Assembly (NCBI RefSeq): GCF_023073915.1
Contig: NZ_JADPKK010000022.1
Coordinates: 806,001-870,000, forward strand
DNA from: Bradyrhizobium sp. 149
GTDB taxonomy: Bacteria; Pseudomonadota; Alphaproteobacteria; Rhizobiales; Xanthobacteraceae
Reading direction: 5' to 3'
DNA: 64,000 nt
The notes beneath the pieces are model-generated. The model saw only the letters and a list, made by a program, of their open reading frames with translations, had not been told where the DNA came from and searched no databases. The position numbers were made by a program, and so were the translations under genes. Positions 34,458 through 45,614 of this stretch are shown piece after piece (the stretch's first letter is position 1; each line of letters opens with the position of its first letter).

Positions 34458-35081
34458 ATGATCGAGCAGACGATGCCGGCCACGCGCGCGTTCAGCGTTC
34501 GACGCATGGTCGTCCGCGCCTCCAGCGCCCTGCTCGCCGTCGAGCGCATCGCATTGATGGGCCTGATGTATCTGCTCACCGGCCTGATCCTGGTCAACGT
34601 CGTCACGCGCTACTCGCATTTCCCGATCTACTGGATCGACGAATCCGCGGTCTATTGCGTGGTCTGGCTGACATTCGTCGGCGCCTCCGCGATGACGCGG
34701 CTGCGGCTCGATTTCGCGGTGACGATGCTGACGGAACGTCTTTCGCCCCGCGCCCAGAAGATCGCGAAGGTGATCTCGACCGGCCTCGTCGTCGTATTCG
34801 GCCTCGCCCTGATTATCACCTGCGTGCTCTGGATGGACCCGATTGGCCTCGCCCGCGCCGGTTTCGACGGGCGCAAGCTCGCGGCCGAGACCTTCAACTT
34901 CCTCTACACGGAGCGCACCCAGACGCTGAACTGGCCGACCTGGGTGGTTTATCTGACGCTGCCGATCTTCGCGGTGTCGATGACCGTTCACGGTCTCGCC
35001 AATTTGCTGGAAGATCTCGAATTGGTCCCGCGCACGTCACCGAAGGGTTTTGCGCTTTCCGAACTCGACGGCGTCAACTGA
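34458..35081 (+). CDS. TRAP transporter small permease (DctQ type)
   Basis: A 207-residue, four-helix protein with IYWIDESAVYCVVWLTFVGASAMTRLRLDFAV, the DctQ core motif. The start MIEQTMPATR is placed downstream of the promoter. The frame is open upstream, but an earlier ATG overlaps the operator and -10 and would not be transcribed. The final A of its TGA is the first base of the dctM ATG (TGATG), which couples translation. Confidence 0.9.
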   Translation: MIEQTMPATRAFSVRRMVVRASSALLAVERIALMGLMYLLTGLILVNVVTRYSHFPIYWIDESAVYCVVWLTFVGASAMTRLRLDFAVTMLTERLSPRAQKIAKVISTGLVVVFGLALIITCVLWMDPIGLARAGFDGRKLAAETFNFLYTERTQTLNWPTWVVYLTLPIFAVSMTVHGLANLLEDLELVPRTSPKGFALSELDGVN

Positions 35082-36346
35082 TGATCACGTCAGCGGCCTT
35101 TCTCGCGATCATGCTGGTCGGCGTACCGATCGGCCTCTGCCTGTGCCTTGCCGGCCTGGTCTACATCGCGGCCTCCGGCAATCCGGTGCTATTCCAGTCC
35201 TATCCGCTCCAGCTGTTCGGCGGCGTCGACAGCTACGGCCTGATCGCCATCCCGCTCTTCATCCTGATCGGCGAGATCATGAACGGCGGCGGCATCACAC
35301 GGCGCATCGTCGACATGGCGATGGCCTTCGTCGGCTCGCTGAAAGGCGGGCTCGCCTACGTCAACATCCTCGCCAACATGTTCATCTCCTCGATCCTGGG
35401 TTCTGCGACCGCGCAGGTCGCGATCATGGCCCAGATCATGGTGCCGGAGATGGAGAAGAAGGGCTATGACAAGACGTTTGCGGCGGGACTGACCGCCTAT
35501 GGCGGCATGCTCGGTCCGATCATCCCGCCGTCGGTGATGTTCGTGGTCTACAGCGTGCTCGCGCAGGTCTCGGTTAGCGACATGCTGATCGCCGGCATCG
35601 TGCCGGGCGTCATTCTCACCGTGATGTTCTGCGTCGTCATCGCGCTGATGGGATACATCTACAACTATCCGCGCGCGGACTATCAGACGCCGCGGCAGCG
35701 CGTGGCGACGATCCTGCGCACATCGCCCACCCTGCTGATCCCGATCGTCATCGTCGGCACCATCCTCGGCGGTCTCGCCAACGCGACGGAATCCGCCGCC
35801 GTCGGCGCGGTTGCCGCAGCCCTGGTCGGAAAGTTCTGGACCAGGGAGTTCGAGTTCTCCCAGCTACCGCAGATGATGCTGCGCAGCGCGATCTATTCGG
35901 CGATCGTGCTGTTCCTGGTGGCCGCCGCGGCGGTGTTCTCCTGGGTCCTGATCTTCGGCAAGGTGCCGCAGGAAACCGCCGCCTGGATCCAGACGGCGGC
36001 CAAGGACCCGATCAGCTTCATGCTGATCTGCAACGTCATCCTGCTGGTGATCGGCACGGTGATCGACGGCATTCCCGGCCTGATCATGACGGTGCCGATC
36101 CTGCTGCCGGTCGCGACCGACGTCTATCACATCGATCCCAGGCATTTCGGCGTCGTGGTGGTGATCAACCTCGTGCTCGGCCTGTTGTCGCCGCCGGTCG
36201 GGCTCTGCTTCTTCGTCGCGGCCGCCGTCACCGGTGCCAAGCCCGGCAAGATGTTCATGGTGACGCTTCCTTTCTTCGTCATCTCCTGCGTCCTGCTGGT
36301 GTTGCTCTCGCTCTATCCGTCGCTTTCGCTGATCCTCATCAAATAG
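35081..36346 (+). CDS. TRAP transporter large permease (DctM type)
   Basis: A 421-residue polytopic protein with MLVGVPIGLCLCLAGLVYI, SYGLIAIPLFILIGEIMNGGGI, MFISSILGSATAQVAIMAQIMVPEM, GGMLGPIIPPSVMFV and LLSPPVGLCFFV. It is the ion-coupled transport subunit. It is only distantly similar to the 30883-32241 protein, so this is a separate system rather than a recent duplicate. Confidence 0.93.
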   Translation: MITSAAFLAIMLVGVPIGLCLCLAGLVYIAASGNPVLFQSYPLQLFGGVDSYGLIAIPLFILIGEIMNGGGITRRIVDMAMAFVGSLKGGLAYVNILANMFISSILGSATAQVAIMAQIMVPEMEKKGYDKTFAAGLTAYGGMLGPIIPPSVMFVVYSVLAQVSVSDMLIAGIVPGVILTVMFCVVIALMGYIYNYPRADYQTPRQRVATILRTSPTLLIPIVIVGTILGGLANATESAAVGAVAAALVGKFWTREFEFSQLPQMMLRSAIYSAIVLFLVAAAAVFSWVLIFGKVPQETAAWIQTAAKDPISFMLICNVILLVIGTVIDGIPGLIMTVPILLPVATDVYHIDPRHFGVVVVINLVLGLLSPPVGLCFFVAAAVTGAKPGKMFMVTLPFFVISCVLLVLLSLYPSLSLILIK

Positions 36347-36370
36347 GCCCGTCCAAAAGGAAGCCCGACC

Positions 36371-37354
36371 ATGCCGCTTTCACGCCGCCGCTTTCTCGCA
36401 GCCAGCGCCGCCCTGCCGCTGTTCGCGCCGTCGTTGGCGCTTGCCCAGGCCAAGGAATTCCGCCTCGGCCTGATTACGCCCAACGGCCATTCCTGGAACA
36501 AGGCCGCGCTCAAATTCGGCGAAGATCTCAAGGCGGCCACCAACGGCCGCCTGACCCTGACCGTGTTCCACTCCGGCCAGCTCGGCAACGAGCCCGCGAT
36601 GATGCAGCAGTTGCAGTCCGGCGCGCTCGACATGGGCTTCATCCAGGCCGCCGAGCTCGGCTCGCGCGTGCCGCACATCGCAGCGATCAACGCGCCCTAC
36701 ATCGTCCGCTCGACGCCAGCGGTCGCCAAATTCGTGCGGCATCCGGCGGCCGTCAAGCTGTTCGAGGTGCTGCCGCAGGAGACCGGAACGATCGGGCTCG
36801 GCTGGGGCATCACCGGCATGCGGGCGGTATTCTCCTCCAAGGACCTGACGAGCCTCGCAGATATCCGCGGCATGAAGCTGCGCATCAATCCGACGCCGGT
36901 CTATCGCGATTTCTATTCCTCGCTCGGCGCCGCGCCAACGCCGATCCCGACGCCGCAGGTATTCGACGCGATGGCCAACGGCCAGGTCGACGGCCTCGAG
37001 GCCGACCTCGAATTCTCCTGGAACCAGCGCTTCGACAAGGTGTCGAAGGTGATCCTGCAGATGAACGCCGTCTTCATGCCGATGGCCGCGGTGGTCTCGG
37101 GCCGGGTCTGGCAGTCGCTTCCCGCGGCCGATCGCGAACTGATCGCCAAGACCATCAAGTCGACGCTGGACGCGCAGATTGACGAGCTCGCCTCAAACGA
37201 GCCCGCGTTGATCGAGAATTTCCGCAACGCCCCGATCCCGATCCGGCAGGTGCCGGCCGGCGACACCGAGGCTGTCATTGCCGAGTTCGACAAGATCTGG
37301 CTGCCGAAGGCACCTGTCCTCGCCGAGCTGCGCAAGGTCGGCGCCACGCTCTGA
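36371..37354 (+). CDS. TRAP transporter substrate-binding protein (DctP type)
   Basis: A 327-residue periplasmic protein with a twin-arginine-like leader (SRRRFLAASAALPLF, cleavage near LAQA). DctP features are LGLITPNGHSWNKAALKFGEDL, LTVFHSGQLGNEPAMMQQLQSGALDMGF, GMKLRINPTPVYRDFY and TPQVFDAMANGQVDGLEADL. The conserved Arg in LRINP should bind the substrate carboxylate. It follows dctM by 24 bp and precedes a DapA-family gene, suggesting an acidic sugar or a keto or hydroxy acid as ligand. Confidence 0.92.
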   Translation: MPLSRRRFLAASAALPLFAPSLALAQAKEFRLGLITPNGHSWNKAALKFGEDLKAATNGRLTLTVFHSGQLGNEPAMMQQLQSGALDMGFIQAAELGSRVPHIAAINAPYIVRSTPAVAKFVRHPAAVKLFEVLPQETGTIGLGWGITGMRAVFSSKDLTSLADIRGMKLRINPTPVYRDFYSSLGAAPTPIPTPQVFDAMANGQVDGLEADLEFSWNQRFDKVSKVILQMNAVFMPMAAVVSGRVWQSLPAADRELIAKTIKSTLDAQIDELASNEPALIENFRNAPIPIRQVPAGDTEAVIAEFDKIWLPKAPVLAELRKVGATL

Positions 37355-37426
37355 TCCCACCCGCCATCCCTTTCAAAGCACCCGGCGGATCCAGCCCCCG
37401 CCGAAAAAGCCACTTGGAGTCAAACC

Positions 37427-38353
37427 ATGAGCCGCCGTGTTTCCTGGGAAGGCGTCTTCCCGGCCGTCACCACGCAATTCCACGACGATCTCTCGCTCGA
37501 CATCGACGCGACCGCGAAGGTCATGGACGGGCTGATCCGCGATGGCGTCTCCGGCCTGATCGTCTGCGGCTCGGTCGGCGAGAACACCTCGCTGGAGCGC
37601 AAGGAGAAGATTGCGATCATGGAGACGGCGAAGTCCGTCGCGGCCGGCCGCGTGCCCGTGTTGTGCGGTATCGCCGAATTCACCACGGCCTTCGCGGTCG
37701 AAACCGCGAAGGAGGCCGCGCGCGTCGGCATCGACGGGGTGATGGTGATGCCGGCCCTGGTCTATTCGTCCAAGCCGCATGAGACCGCCGCGCATTTCCG
37801 CGCCGTCGCTACCGCGACGGATTTGCCGGTGATGCTCTACAACAATCCGCCGATCTACAAGAACGACGTCACCCCCGACATCCTGGCCACGCTCGCCGAC
37901 GTCGAGACCGTGGTCTGCTTCAAGGATTCGTCCGGTGACACAAGGCGCTTCATCGACACCAGGAACATGGTCGGCGAGCGCTTCGTGCTGTTCGCCGGCC
38001 TCGACGACGTCATCGTCGAGAGCATCGCGATGGGCGCGGTGGGGTGGGTCTCGGGCATGTCGAACGCCTTCCCGCGCGAAGGCGAGACGCTGTTCCGGCT
38101 CGCCAAGGCGGGACGTTATGCCGAGGCGATGCCGCTCTACGAATGGTTCATGCCGCTGCTGCATCTGGACGCGCGCCCGGACCTCGTCCAGTGCATCAAG
38201 CTGTGCGAGCACATCATGGGCCGCGGCACCGCGCTGACGCGCCCGCCCCGTCTCGCGCTGCTGCCGCAGGAGAAGGCCGAGGTCGAGGCCATGATGGCCA
38301 AGGCGCTCAAGAACCGGCCGCGCCTGCCCGATGTCGGGCTGAAGGCAGCGTAA
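37427..38353 (+). CDS. DapA-family aldolase/lyase (N-acetylneuraminate lyase superfamily)
   Basis: A 308-residue TIM-barrel enzyme. The Schiff-base lysine is K166 in VCFKDSSGD and the proton-relay tyrosine is Y138 in MLYNNPP. The substrate-carboxylate loop reads GSVGENTSL, which differs from the GTTGE of true DapA and argues for a catabolic aldolase or dehydratase. It is the last gene of the GntR-controlled TRAP operon, so it probably acts on the imported compound or a derivative. 2-keto-3-deoxy acids and hydroxyproline-derived intermediates are candidates. It ends 2 bp from the convergent hmgL gene. Confidence 0.88.
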   Translation: MSRRVSWEGVFPAVTTQFHDDLSLDIDATAKVMDGLIRDGVSGLIVCGSVGENTSLERKEKIAIMETAKSVAAGRVPVLCGIAEFTTAFAVETAKEAARVGIDGVMVMPALVYSSKPHETAAHFRAVATATDLPVMLYNNPPIYKNDVTPDILATLADVETVVCFKDSSGDTRRFIDTRNMVGERFVLFAGLDDVIVESIAMGAVGWVSGMSNAFPREGETLFRLAKAGRYAEAMPLYEWFMPLLHLDARPDLVQCIKLCEHIMGRGTALTRPPRLALLPQEKAEVEAMMAKALKNRPRLPDVGLKAA

Positions 38354-38355
38354 GC

Positions 38356-39267
38356 CTAGTTCGTGACGCGCTTCTTCTTCGCGTTCAGCGCGGACGCCAC
38401 GCGGCTCACCGGCGGCTTGCCCAGCACGCGGCTCATCTCGTTGATCGTGGCCAGCAGCCGGTCCATATCGACGCCCGTCCTGACTCCCATGCCCTCGAGC
38501 ATGTAGACGACGTCCTCGGTCGCGACATTGCCGGTCGCGCCCGGCGCGTAGGGACAGCCGCCGAGGCCGCCTGCGGCGGCGTCGATGACACGGACGCCCT
38601 GCTCCATCCCCGCATAGAGGTTGGCGAGCGCCTGGCCGTAGGTGTCGTGGAAATGCATCGCGAGATTGGCTGCAGGGATGTTGGCGCTGACCGCGCGCAG
38701 CATCTGTCTGGCCTTGTCAGGCGTGCCGACCCCGATGGTATCGCCGAGCGAGATTTCGTAGCAGCCGAGCTCCCACAGCGCGTTGGCGAGATCGGCAACA
38801 GCTCGCGGCTTGATCTCGCCGTCGAACGGACAGCCCAGCACGCAGGAGATATAGCCGCGTACCTTGACACCATCGGCCTTGGCGCGCGCCAGCACCGGCT
38901 TGAACCGCTCGATGGACTCCGCGACCGTGCAATTGATGTTGGCCCGCGAAAAACCCTCCGAGGCCGCGGCGAACACGGAGACCACTTTCGCGCCGGCGGC
39001 GCGGGCGGCGTCATAACCCTTCTCGTTCGGCACCAGCACGTGAAATTCGGCGCCCTTCACATGGCTTATGCCGCGCAGCACGGCGTCCGAGCTCGCCATC
39101 TGCGGGATCGCCTTGGGCGAGACGAAGGCGCCGACCTCGACGGTATTGAGGCCGGCAGCGACCAGCGCCTCGATGAAGGCGATGCGGGCCTCGACGCTGA
39201 CCGCCGTCTTCTCGTTCTGCAGGCCGTCGCGCGGCCCCATTTCGATGATGCGGACCTGATCGCTCAT
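38356..39267 (-). CDS. Hydroxymethylglutaryl-CoA lyase
   Basis: A 303-residue HMGL-like TIM barrel, splitting HMG-CoA to acetoacetate and acetyl-CoA, the last step of leucine breakdown. Motifs are EMGPRDGLQNE (metal and substrate binding), SVFAAASEGFSRANINC, GYISCVLGCPFDG, MHFHDTYGQAL (metal-binding His pair) and the active-site cysteine loop GGLGGCPYAPGATGNVATED. The ATG at 39267 has GGAG 9 bases upstream and lies 2 bp after the biotin carboxylase stop. It is the last gene of the liu-type operon. Confidence 0.93.
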   Translation of the reverse strand: MSDQVRIIEMGPRDGLQNEKTAVSVEARIAFIEALVAAGLNTVEVGAFVSPKAIPQMASSDAVLRGISHVKGAEFHVLVPNEKGYDAARAAGAKVVSVFAAASEGFSRANINCTVAESIERFKPVLARAKADGVKVRGYISCVLGCPFDGEIKPRAVADLANALWELGCYEISLGDTIGVGTPDKARQMLRAVSANIPAANLAMHFHDTYGQALANLYAGMEQGVRVIDAAAGGLGGCPYAPGATGNVATEDVVYMLEGMGVRTGVDMDRLLATINEMSRVLGKPPVSRVASALNAKKKRVTN

Positions 39268-39269
39268 CT

Positions 39270-41273
<2,004 letters not shown>

Positions 41274-41277
41274 CGCA

Positions 41278-42882
41278 TCACATCCTGAACAGGCCGAATT
41301 TCGTCGGTTCGATCGGCGCATTCGACGCCGCCGAGAGCCCAAGGCCGAGCACCAGCCTTGTGTCGGCCGGGTCGATCACGCCGTCGTCCCAGAGACGCGC
41401 GGTCGCGTAGTACGGATGCCCCTGGCTCTCATATTGCGCGCGGATCGGGCTGCGGAATGTCTCTTCGTCTTCTTTCGACCAGCTATCGCCCTTGGCCTCG
41501 ATATTGTCGCGCCGAACCTGGCTCAGCACCATCGAGGCCTGCTCGCCGCCCATCACCGAGATGCGCGCATTCGGCCACATCCACAGGAAGCGCGGTGAGT
41601 AGGCGCGGCCGCACATGCCGTAATTGCCGGCGCCGTAGGAGCCGCCGATCACCACGGTGAATTTCGGCACCGAGGCTGTCGCGACCGCCGTCACCAGCTT
41701 GGCGCCATCACGCGCGATGCCGCCGGCTTCGTATTTCTTGCCGACCATGAAGCCCGTGATGTTCTGCAGGAACACCAGCGGAATGCCGCGTTGGCAGCAA
41801 AGCTCGATGAAATGCGCGCCCTTCAGCGAGCTCTCGCTGAACAGGATGCCGTTGTTGGCGATGATGCCGACCGGAAAACCCCAGACGTGGGCGAAGCCGC
41901 AGACCAGCGTCGTGCCGTAGAGCTTCTTGAACTCGTCGAACTCCGAACCGTCGACGATTCGCGCGATGATGTCGCGCACGTCGAACGGCTTGCGGCCGTC
42001 GACGGGCACCACGCCGTAGATCTCCTCCGCGGCGAACAGGGGATCACGCGGCGGATGCATGTTGAGGTTCGGTCGCACGGATGGCTTCAGCGTGCCGACG
42101 ATGCGGCGGGCGATGCCGATCGCGTGCGCGTCGTTCTGGGCGTAATGATCGGTCACGCCGGATTGCCGGGAATGCACGTCGGCGCCGCCGAGTTCTTCGG
42201 CGGTCACCACCTCGCCCGTCGCCGCCTTCACCAGCGGCGGGCCGCCGAGGAAGATGGTGCCCTGATTGCGCACGATGATGCTCTCGTCCGACATCGCGGG
42301 GACATAGGCGCCGCCGGCGGTGCAGGAGCCCATCACGATGGCGATCTGCGGGATGCCCTGCGAGGACATCTGGGCCTGGTTGTAGAAGATGCGGCCGAAA
42401 TGGCGCTCGTCCGGAAAGATCTCGTCCTGCAGCGGCAGGAAGGCGCCGCCGGAGTCGACCATGTAGACGCAGGGAAGATTGTTCTGCCGCGCCACGTCCT
42501 GCGCGCGCAGATGCTTCTTCACGGTCATGGGATAATAGGTGCCGCCCTTGATGGTGGCGTCGTTGGCGACAATCACGCATTCGCGGCCCGAGATGCGCCC
42601 GACCCCGGTCACGACGCTCGCCGAATGCACGTCGCCGCCATAGAGGCCGTAGGCGGCGAGCGGCGACAGCTCCATGAACGCGGTGCCGGGATCGACCAGC
42701 AGGTCGACGCGCTCGCGCGCCAGCACCTTGCCGCGCGAGGTGTGGCGGTTGCGCGAGACCTCGCCGCCGCCGCCGGCGACCTGGCTCAGCTTTTCGCGCA
42801 GGTCCGCGACGAGGGTGCGCATGGCCTCGGAATTGCGCGCAAAGTCCGACGACGACGTATCGATGCTGGAATGGAGCGGCAT
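41278..42882 (-). CDS. Methylcrotonyl-CoA carboxylase beta (carboxyltransferase) subunit
   Basis: A 534-residue carboxyltransferase of the MccB/LiuB type, with RERVDLLVDPGTAFMELSPLAAYGLY, GRECVIVANDATIKGGTYYPMTVKKH, MGSCTAGGAYVPAMSDE, the oxyanion-hole glycines in FLQNITGFMVGKKYEAGGIARDGAK and GSYGAGNYGMCGRAYSPRF. It transfers CO2 from biotin to the acyl-CoA. Its length and the TGFMVGKKYE motif favour methylcrotonyl- over propionyl-CoA carboxylase. Confidence 0.93.
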   Translation of the reverse strand: MPLHSSIDTSSSDFARNSEAMRTLVADLREKLSQVAGGGGEVSRNRHTSRGKVLARERVDLLVDPGTAFMELSPLAAYGLYGGDVHSASVVTGVGRISGRECVIVANDATIKGGTYYPMTVKKHLRAQDVARQNNLPCVYMVDSGGAFLPLQDEIFPDERHFGRIFYNQAQMSSQGIPQIAIVMGSCTAGGAYVPAMSDESIIVRNQGTIFLGGPPLVKAATGEVVTAEELGGADVHSRQSGVTDHYAQNDAHAIGIARRIVGTLKPSVRPNLNMHPPRDPLFAAEEIYGVVPVDGRKPFDVRDIIARIVDGSEFDEFKKLYGTTLVCGFAHVWGFPVGIIANNGILFSESSLKGAHFIELCCQRGIPLVFLQNITGFMVGKKYEAGGIARDGAKLVTAVATASVPKFTVVIGGSYGAGNYGMCGRAYSPRFLWMWPNARISVMGGEQASMVLSQVRRDNIEAKGDSWSKEDEETFRSPIRAQYESQGHPYYATARLWDDGVIDPADTRLVLGLGLSAASNAPIEPTKFGLFRM

Positions 42883-42906
42883 GTTGATTCCAATTGCGTG
42901 AAAGTT

Positions 42907-44079
42907 TTAAGCCGTCTCGGCCATCAATTCGCGACCGATCAGCATGCGCCGGACCTCCGAAGTGCCGGCGCCGATCTCGTAGAGCTTTGCATCGCGCCAC
43001 AGACGTCCGACCGGAAATTCGGATGTGTAGCCGACCCCGCCCAGCGCCTGGATCGCCTCCCCCGCCATCCACGTCGCCTTTTCCGCAGAATAGAGGATCG
43101 CAGCGGCGGCGTCCTTGCGCAAGCTGCGCGCGTGATCGGCGCGGTCGCAGGCGCGCCCCACCGCATAGACATAGGCGCGCGTGGCCTGCCAGGTCGCATA
43201 CATGTCGGCGAGCTTGCCCTGCATGAGCTGGAAGTCGCCGATTGGCTGCCCGAACTGCTTGCGCTCGTGCATATAGGGCACCACCGCGTCCATGCAGGCC
43301 GCCATGATCCCGAGCGGGCCGCCCGAGAGGACCGTACGCTCATAGTCGAGGCCGGACATCAGCACCTTGACGCCCTCGCCGACCTTGCCAAGCACGTTCT
43401 CCTCCGGCACCTCGCATTCGTCAAAGAACAGCGGATAGGTGTTGGAGCCGCGCATGCCGAGCTTGTCGAGATGCTGGCCGTGGCTGAAGCCCTTGACCCC
43501 TTTCTCGACCAGGAAGGCGGTCATGCCGCGCGGGCCCGCTTCCGGATCGGTCTTGGCGTAGACCACCAGCACGTCGGCATCGCCGCCATTGGTGATCCAC
43601 ATCTTCGAGCCGTTGAGCACGTAGCGGTCGCCGCGCTTGTCCGCGCGCAGTTTCATCGAGACGACGTCGGAGCCGGCGCCGGGCTCGGACATCGCGAGCG
43701 CGCCGACATATTCGCCGGAGATCAGCTTCGGCAAATAGCGATCGCGCTGCGCATCGTTGCCGTTGCGGCGGATCTGGTTGACGCAAAGGTTGGAGTGGGC
43801 GCCGTAGGAGAGCCCGACCGCAGCCGAGCCGCGCGAAATCTCCTCCATGGCGACGATATGGGCGAGATACCCCATGTTGGAGCCGCCATATTGCTCCGGC
43901 GCAGTCATGCCGAGCAGGCCGAGTTCGCCAAGGCGCTTCCAGAGGTCCGCCGGGAACAGATTGGCTTTCTCGATATCGGCGGCACGCGGGGCGATCTCCG
44001 CCTCCACGAAGGCGCGCAGCGTGTCGCGCAGCATGCTGATGTCTTCGCCCAGATCGAAATCGATGCTCGGGATGTTCAA
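42907..44079 (-). CDS. Isovaleryl-CoA dehydrogenase
   Basis: A 390-residue acyl-CoA dehydrogenase that oxidises isovaleryl-CoA to 3-methylcrotonyl-CoA with FAD. The catalytic base sits at E247 in SGLDYERTVLSGGP, the position diagnostic of IVD, and the usual ACAD glutamate site is a glycine context (YEIGAGTSEVRRMLIGREL), exactly as in known IVDs. Other motifs are ALAMSEPGAGSDVVSMKL and WITNGGDADVLVVYAKT. The start is a TTG at 44079, supported by GGAGG 8 bases upstream and the MNIPSIDFDL beginning. First gene of the operon. Confidence 0.94.
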   Translation of the reverse strand: MNIPSIDFDLGEDISMLRDTLRAFVEAEIAPRAADIEKANLFPADLWKRLGELGLLGMTAPEQYGGSNMGYLAHIVAMEEISRGSAAVGLSYGAHSNLCVNQIRRNGNDAQRDRYLPKLISGEYVGALAMSEPGAGSDVVSMKLRADKRGDRYVLNGSKMWITNGGDADVLVVYAKTDPEAGPRGMTAFLVEKGVKGFSHGQHLDKLGMRGSNTYPLFFDECEVPEENVLGKVGEGVKVLMSGLDYERTVLSGGPLGIMAACMDAVVPYMHERKQFGQPIGDFQLMQGKLADMYATWQATRAYVYAVGRACDRADHARSLRKDAAAAILYSAEKATWMAGEAIQALGGVGYTSEFPVGRLWRDAKLYEIGAGTSEVRRMLIGRELMAETA

Positions 44080-44152
44080 GGCGATTCCTCCGTATTGGGG
44101 ACCGAACCTAGCGGCATCAGGGCCCTTCTGCGGTCGAAAAGGTTGCATTTTC

Positions 44153-44166
44153 CGCCAAACTTGGCG
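44153..44166. promoter_or_regulatory. Palindrome between the liu-type operon and its AraC regulator
   Basis: CGCCAA-AC-TTGGCG, perfect 6-base arms, lies 24 bp before the regulator ATG and 74 bp from the divergent ivd start. A site for the AraC protein or another leucine-catabolism regulator is plausible. It is not proven by sequence. Confidence 0.45.
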
Positions 44167-44189
44167 AGGATTTTCCCAAAGGAATTTCG

Positions 44190-45218
44190 ATGCCTTTTCA
44201 AGTCGCAACCGCGATCCCACGCCGCGCCGTGACCCCTGCCGCCTTCGTCCGCGGCGTCGTTGCCGCTTACGAACGCTACGGCCGCGATCCGACCGAGGCG
44301 CTGAGCCGGGGTCAGGTAGCGCCGGACCTTGTCAATTCTCCGGATGGGCGGGTCACGGCCGGCCAGTTCGAGGCGCTGGCGGGCCATGCCATGCGCGAGC
44401 TCGACGACGAGGCGCTCGGCTGGTTCTCACGGCGGCTGCCCTTCGGCACCTACGGCATGCTGTGCCGAGCCTCCATCACGGCCCCGACGCTGGAGGTCGC
44501 GCTCAAGCGCTGGTGCCGGCACCATCGTCTGCTCACCGAGGACGTGCTGCTCGATCTCGCGGTCGGCGAGGAGACCGCGGTCGTGTCCATCCGCGAGCTG
44601 CGCGACCTCGGACCTCTACGCGAATTCTGCCTGGTCACCCTGCTCCGCTATGTCCTGGGCTTTTCCTGCTGGGCTGTGGATTCCAGGATCGCGCTTCGCG
44701 CCGCGGAATTCCCGCACCCAGAGCCCCGTCATGTCTCGGTCTATCCGACCATCTTTTGCCGGAGCATCCGCTTCGACGCGGACTGCGCTTCCATCATCTT
44801 CGACAAGCGTTATCTGTCGCTGCCGCTCACCCGTAGCGCGGCGGACCTCGACAACATGCTCAAGGGCGCGCTGCGGCTGACCGTGCTGCCCTACCGGCGC
44901 GACCGGCTGCTGGTCGAGCGTGTCCGCCGCGTGCTCCGAAACGCGCGCGGACGCAGTCTCGGCGCCGAGGATGTCGCGAGCGAACTCGCGCTCTCTACCC
45001 GCACCATGCACCGGCGCCTGCGCGAAGAGGCAACCTCGCTGCGCGATCTCAAGGAAGAAGCAAAGTTCGAGCTCGCCAAGCAGGAGCTGATGCGCGGCCG
45101 CACCCCGATCAAGCGAATCGCGGAGATCGCCGGCTTCCGGAACGAAAAGAGCTTTTCCCGTGCCTTCCGCACCTGGGCCGGCGCCTCCCCGCGCGAATTT
45201 CGCAGCCGGTACCGCTGA
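44190..45218 (+). CDS. AraC-family regulator, divergent from leucine-catabolism operon
   Basis: A 342-residue protein. The N-terminal ~200 residues match the arabinose_bd-type sensor of OruR/ArgR-like AraC regulators (FVRGVVAAYERYGRDP ... FGTYGMLCRA ... LVTLLRYVLGFSCW). The C-terminal double helix-turn-helix contains LGAEDVASELALSTRTMHRRLREEATSLRDL and PIKRIAEIAGFRNEKSFSRAFRTWAG. AAAGGA lies 6 bases before the ATG. Its position suggests control of isovalerate/leucine catabolism. The effector is unknown. Confidence 0.9.
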   Translation: MPFQVATAIPRRAVTPAAFVRGVVAAYERYGRDPTEALSRGQVAPDLVNSPDGRVTAGQFEALAGHAMRELDDEALGWFSRRLPFGTYGMLCRASITAPTLEVALKRWCRHHRLLTEDVLLDLAVGEETAVVSIRELRDLGPLREFCLVTLLRYVLGFSCWAVDSRIALRAAEFPHPEPRHVSVYPTIFCRSIRFDADCASIIFDKRYLSLPLTRSAADLDNMLKGALRLTVLPYRRDRLLVERVRRVLRNARGRSLGAEDVASELALSTRTMHRRLREEATSLRDLKEEAKFELAKQELMRGRTPIKRIAEIAGFRNEKSFSRAFRTWAGASPREFRSRYR

Positions 45219-45314
45219 CGCGCGGGCGAGCGCGACGTCGCGTCCTTCAGAAGTTTACGGCCCCCGAGATGAACCTCGGAGGCCGCGATGTTTCGAACCG
45301 GCAGCGATGTCGGA

Positions 45315-45614
45315 TCAGTTCGAGTTGGTCTGCCCGCCCGGACGAAGCTTGGTGCGCGACTGGGTCTGCTTCGGCTGGAAGGCAAGCGCGTCGGTCGAAC
45401 TCTTCGCGCCGCCGCTTTGCGAGCACGAGCCGCCGATGCCGTGGGCCGCGGCACGGCAGGCCTCCATCGTCGGATAGCCGCAGCCGTGCGCGGCCTGGGC
45501 GCCGTTGGTGATGCAGTATTCTTCTGCCTGCGCAGCCGGCGCAGCCATCATGAGAAAGGCGGATGCAAACAGCGTCGCAGCTGATGCGACGAACGTCTTC
45601 GAGGTCGAGATCAT
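45315..45614 (-). CDS. DUF3551 family small secreted protein
   Basis: A 99-residue protein. Signal peptide MISTSKTFVASAATLFASAF through APAAQA, then the DUF3551 pattern EEYCITNGAQAAHGCGYPTMEACRAAAHGIGGSC with paired cysteines. Probably periplasmic with disulfides. AGGAAA precedes the ATG. The frame opens further upstream without signs of coding. Function unknown; the family is very numerous in Bradyrhizobium. Confidence 0.85.
   Translation of the reverse strand: MISTSKTFVASAATLFASAFLMMAAPAAQAEEYCITNGAQAAHGCGYPTMEACRAAAHGIGGSCSQSGGAKSSTDALAFQPKQTQSRTKLRPGGQTNSN

Noticed and set aside
41791..44232. An 813-codon open frame opposite the carboxylase and isovaleryl-CoA dehydrogenase genes
   Set aside because: Spans two well-identified genes and the gap between them, with antisense-type composition and no recognisable motif.
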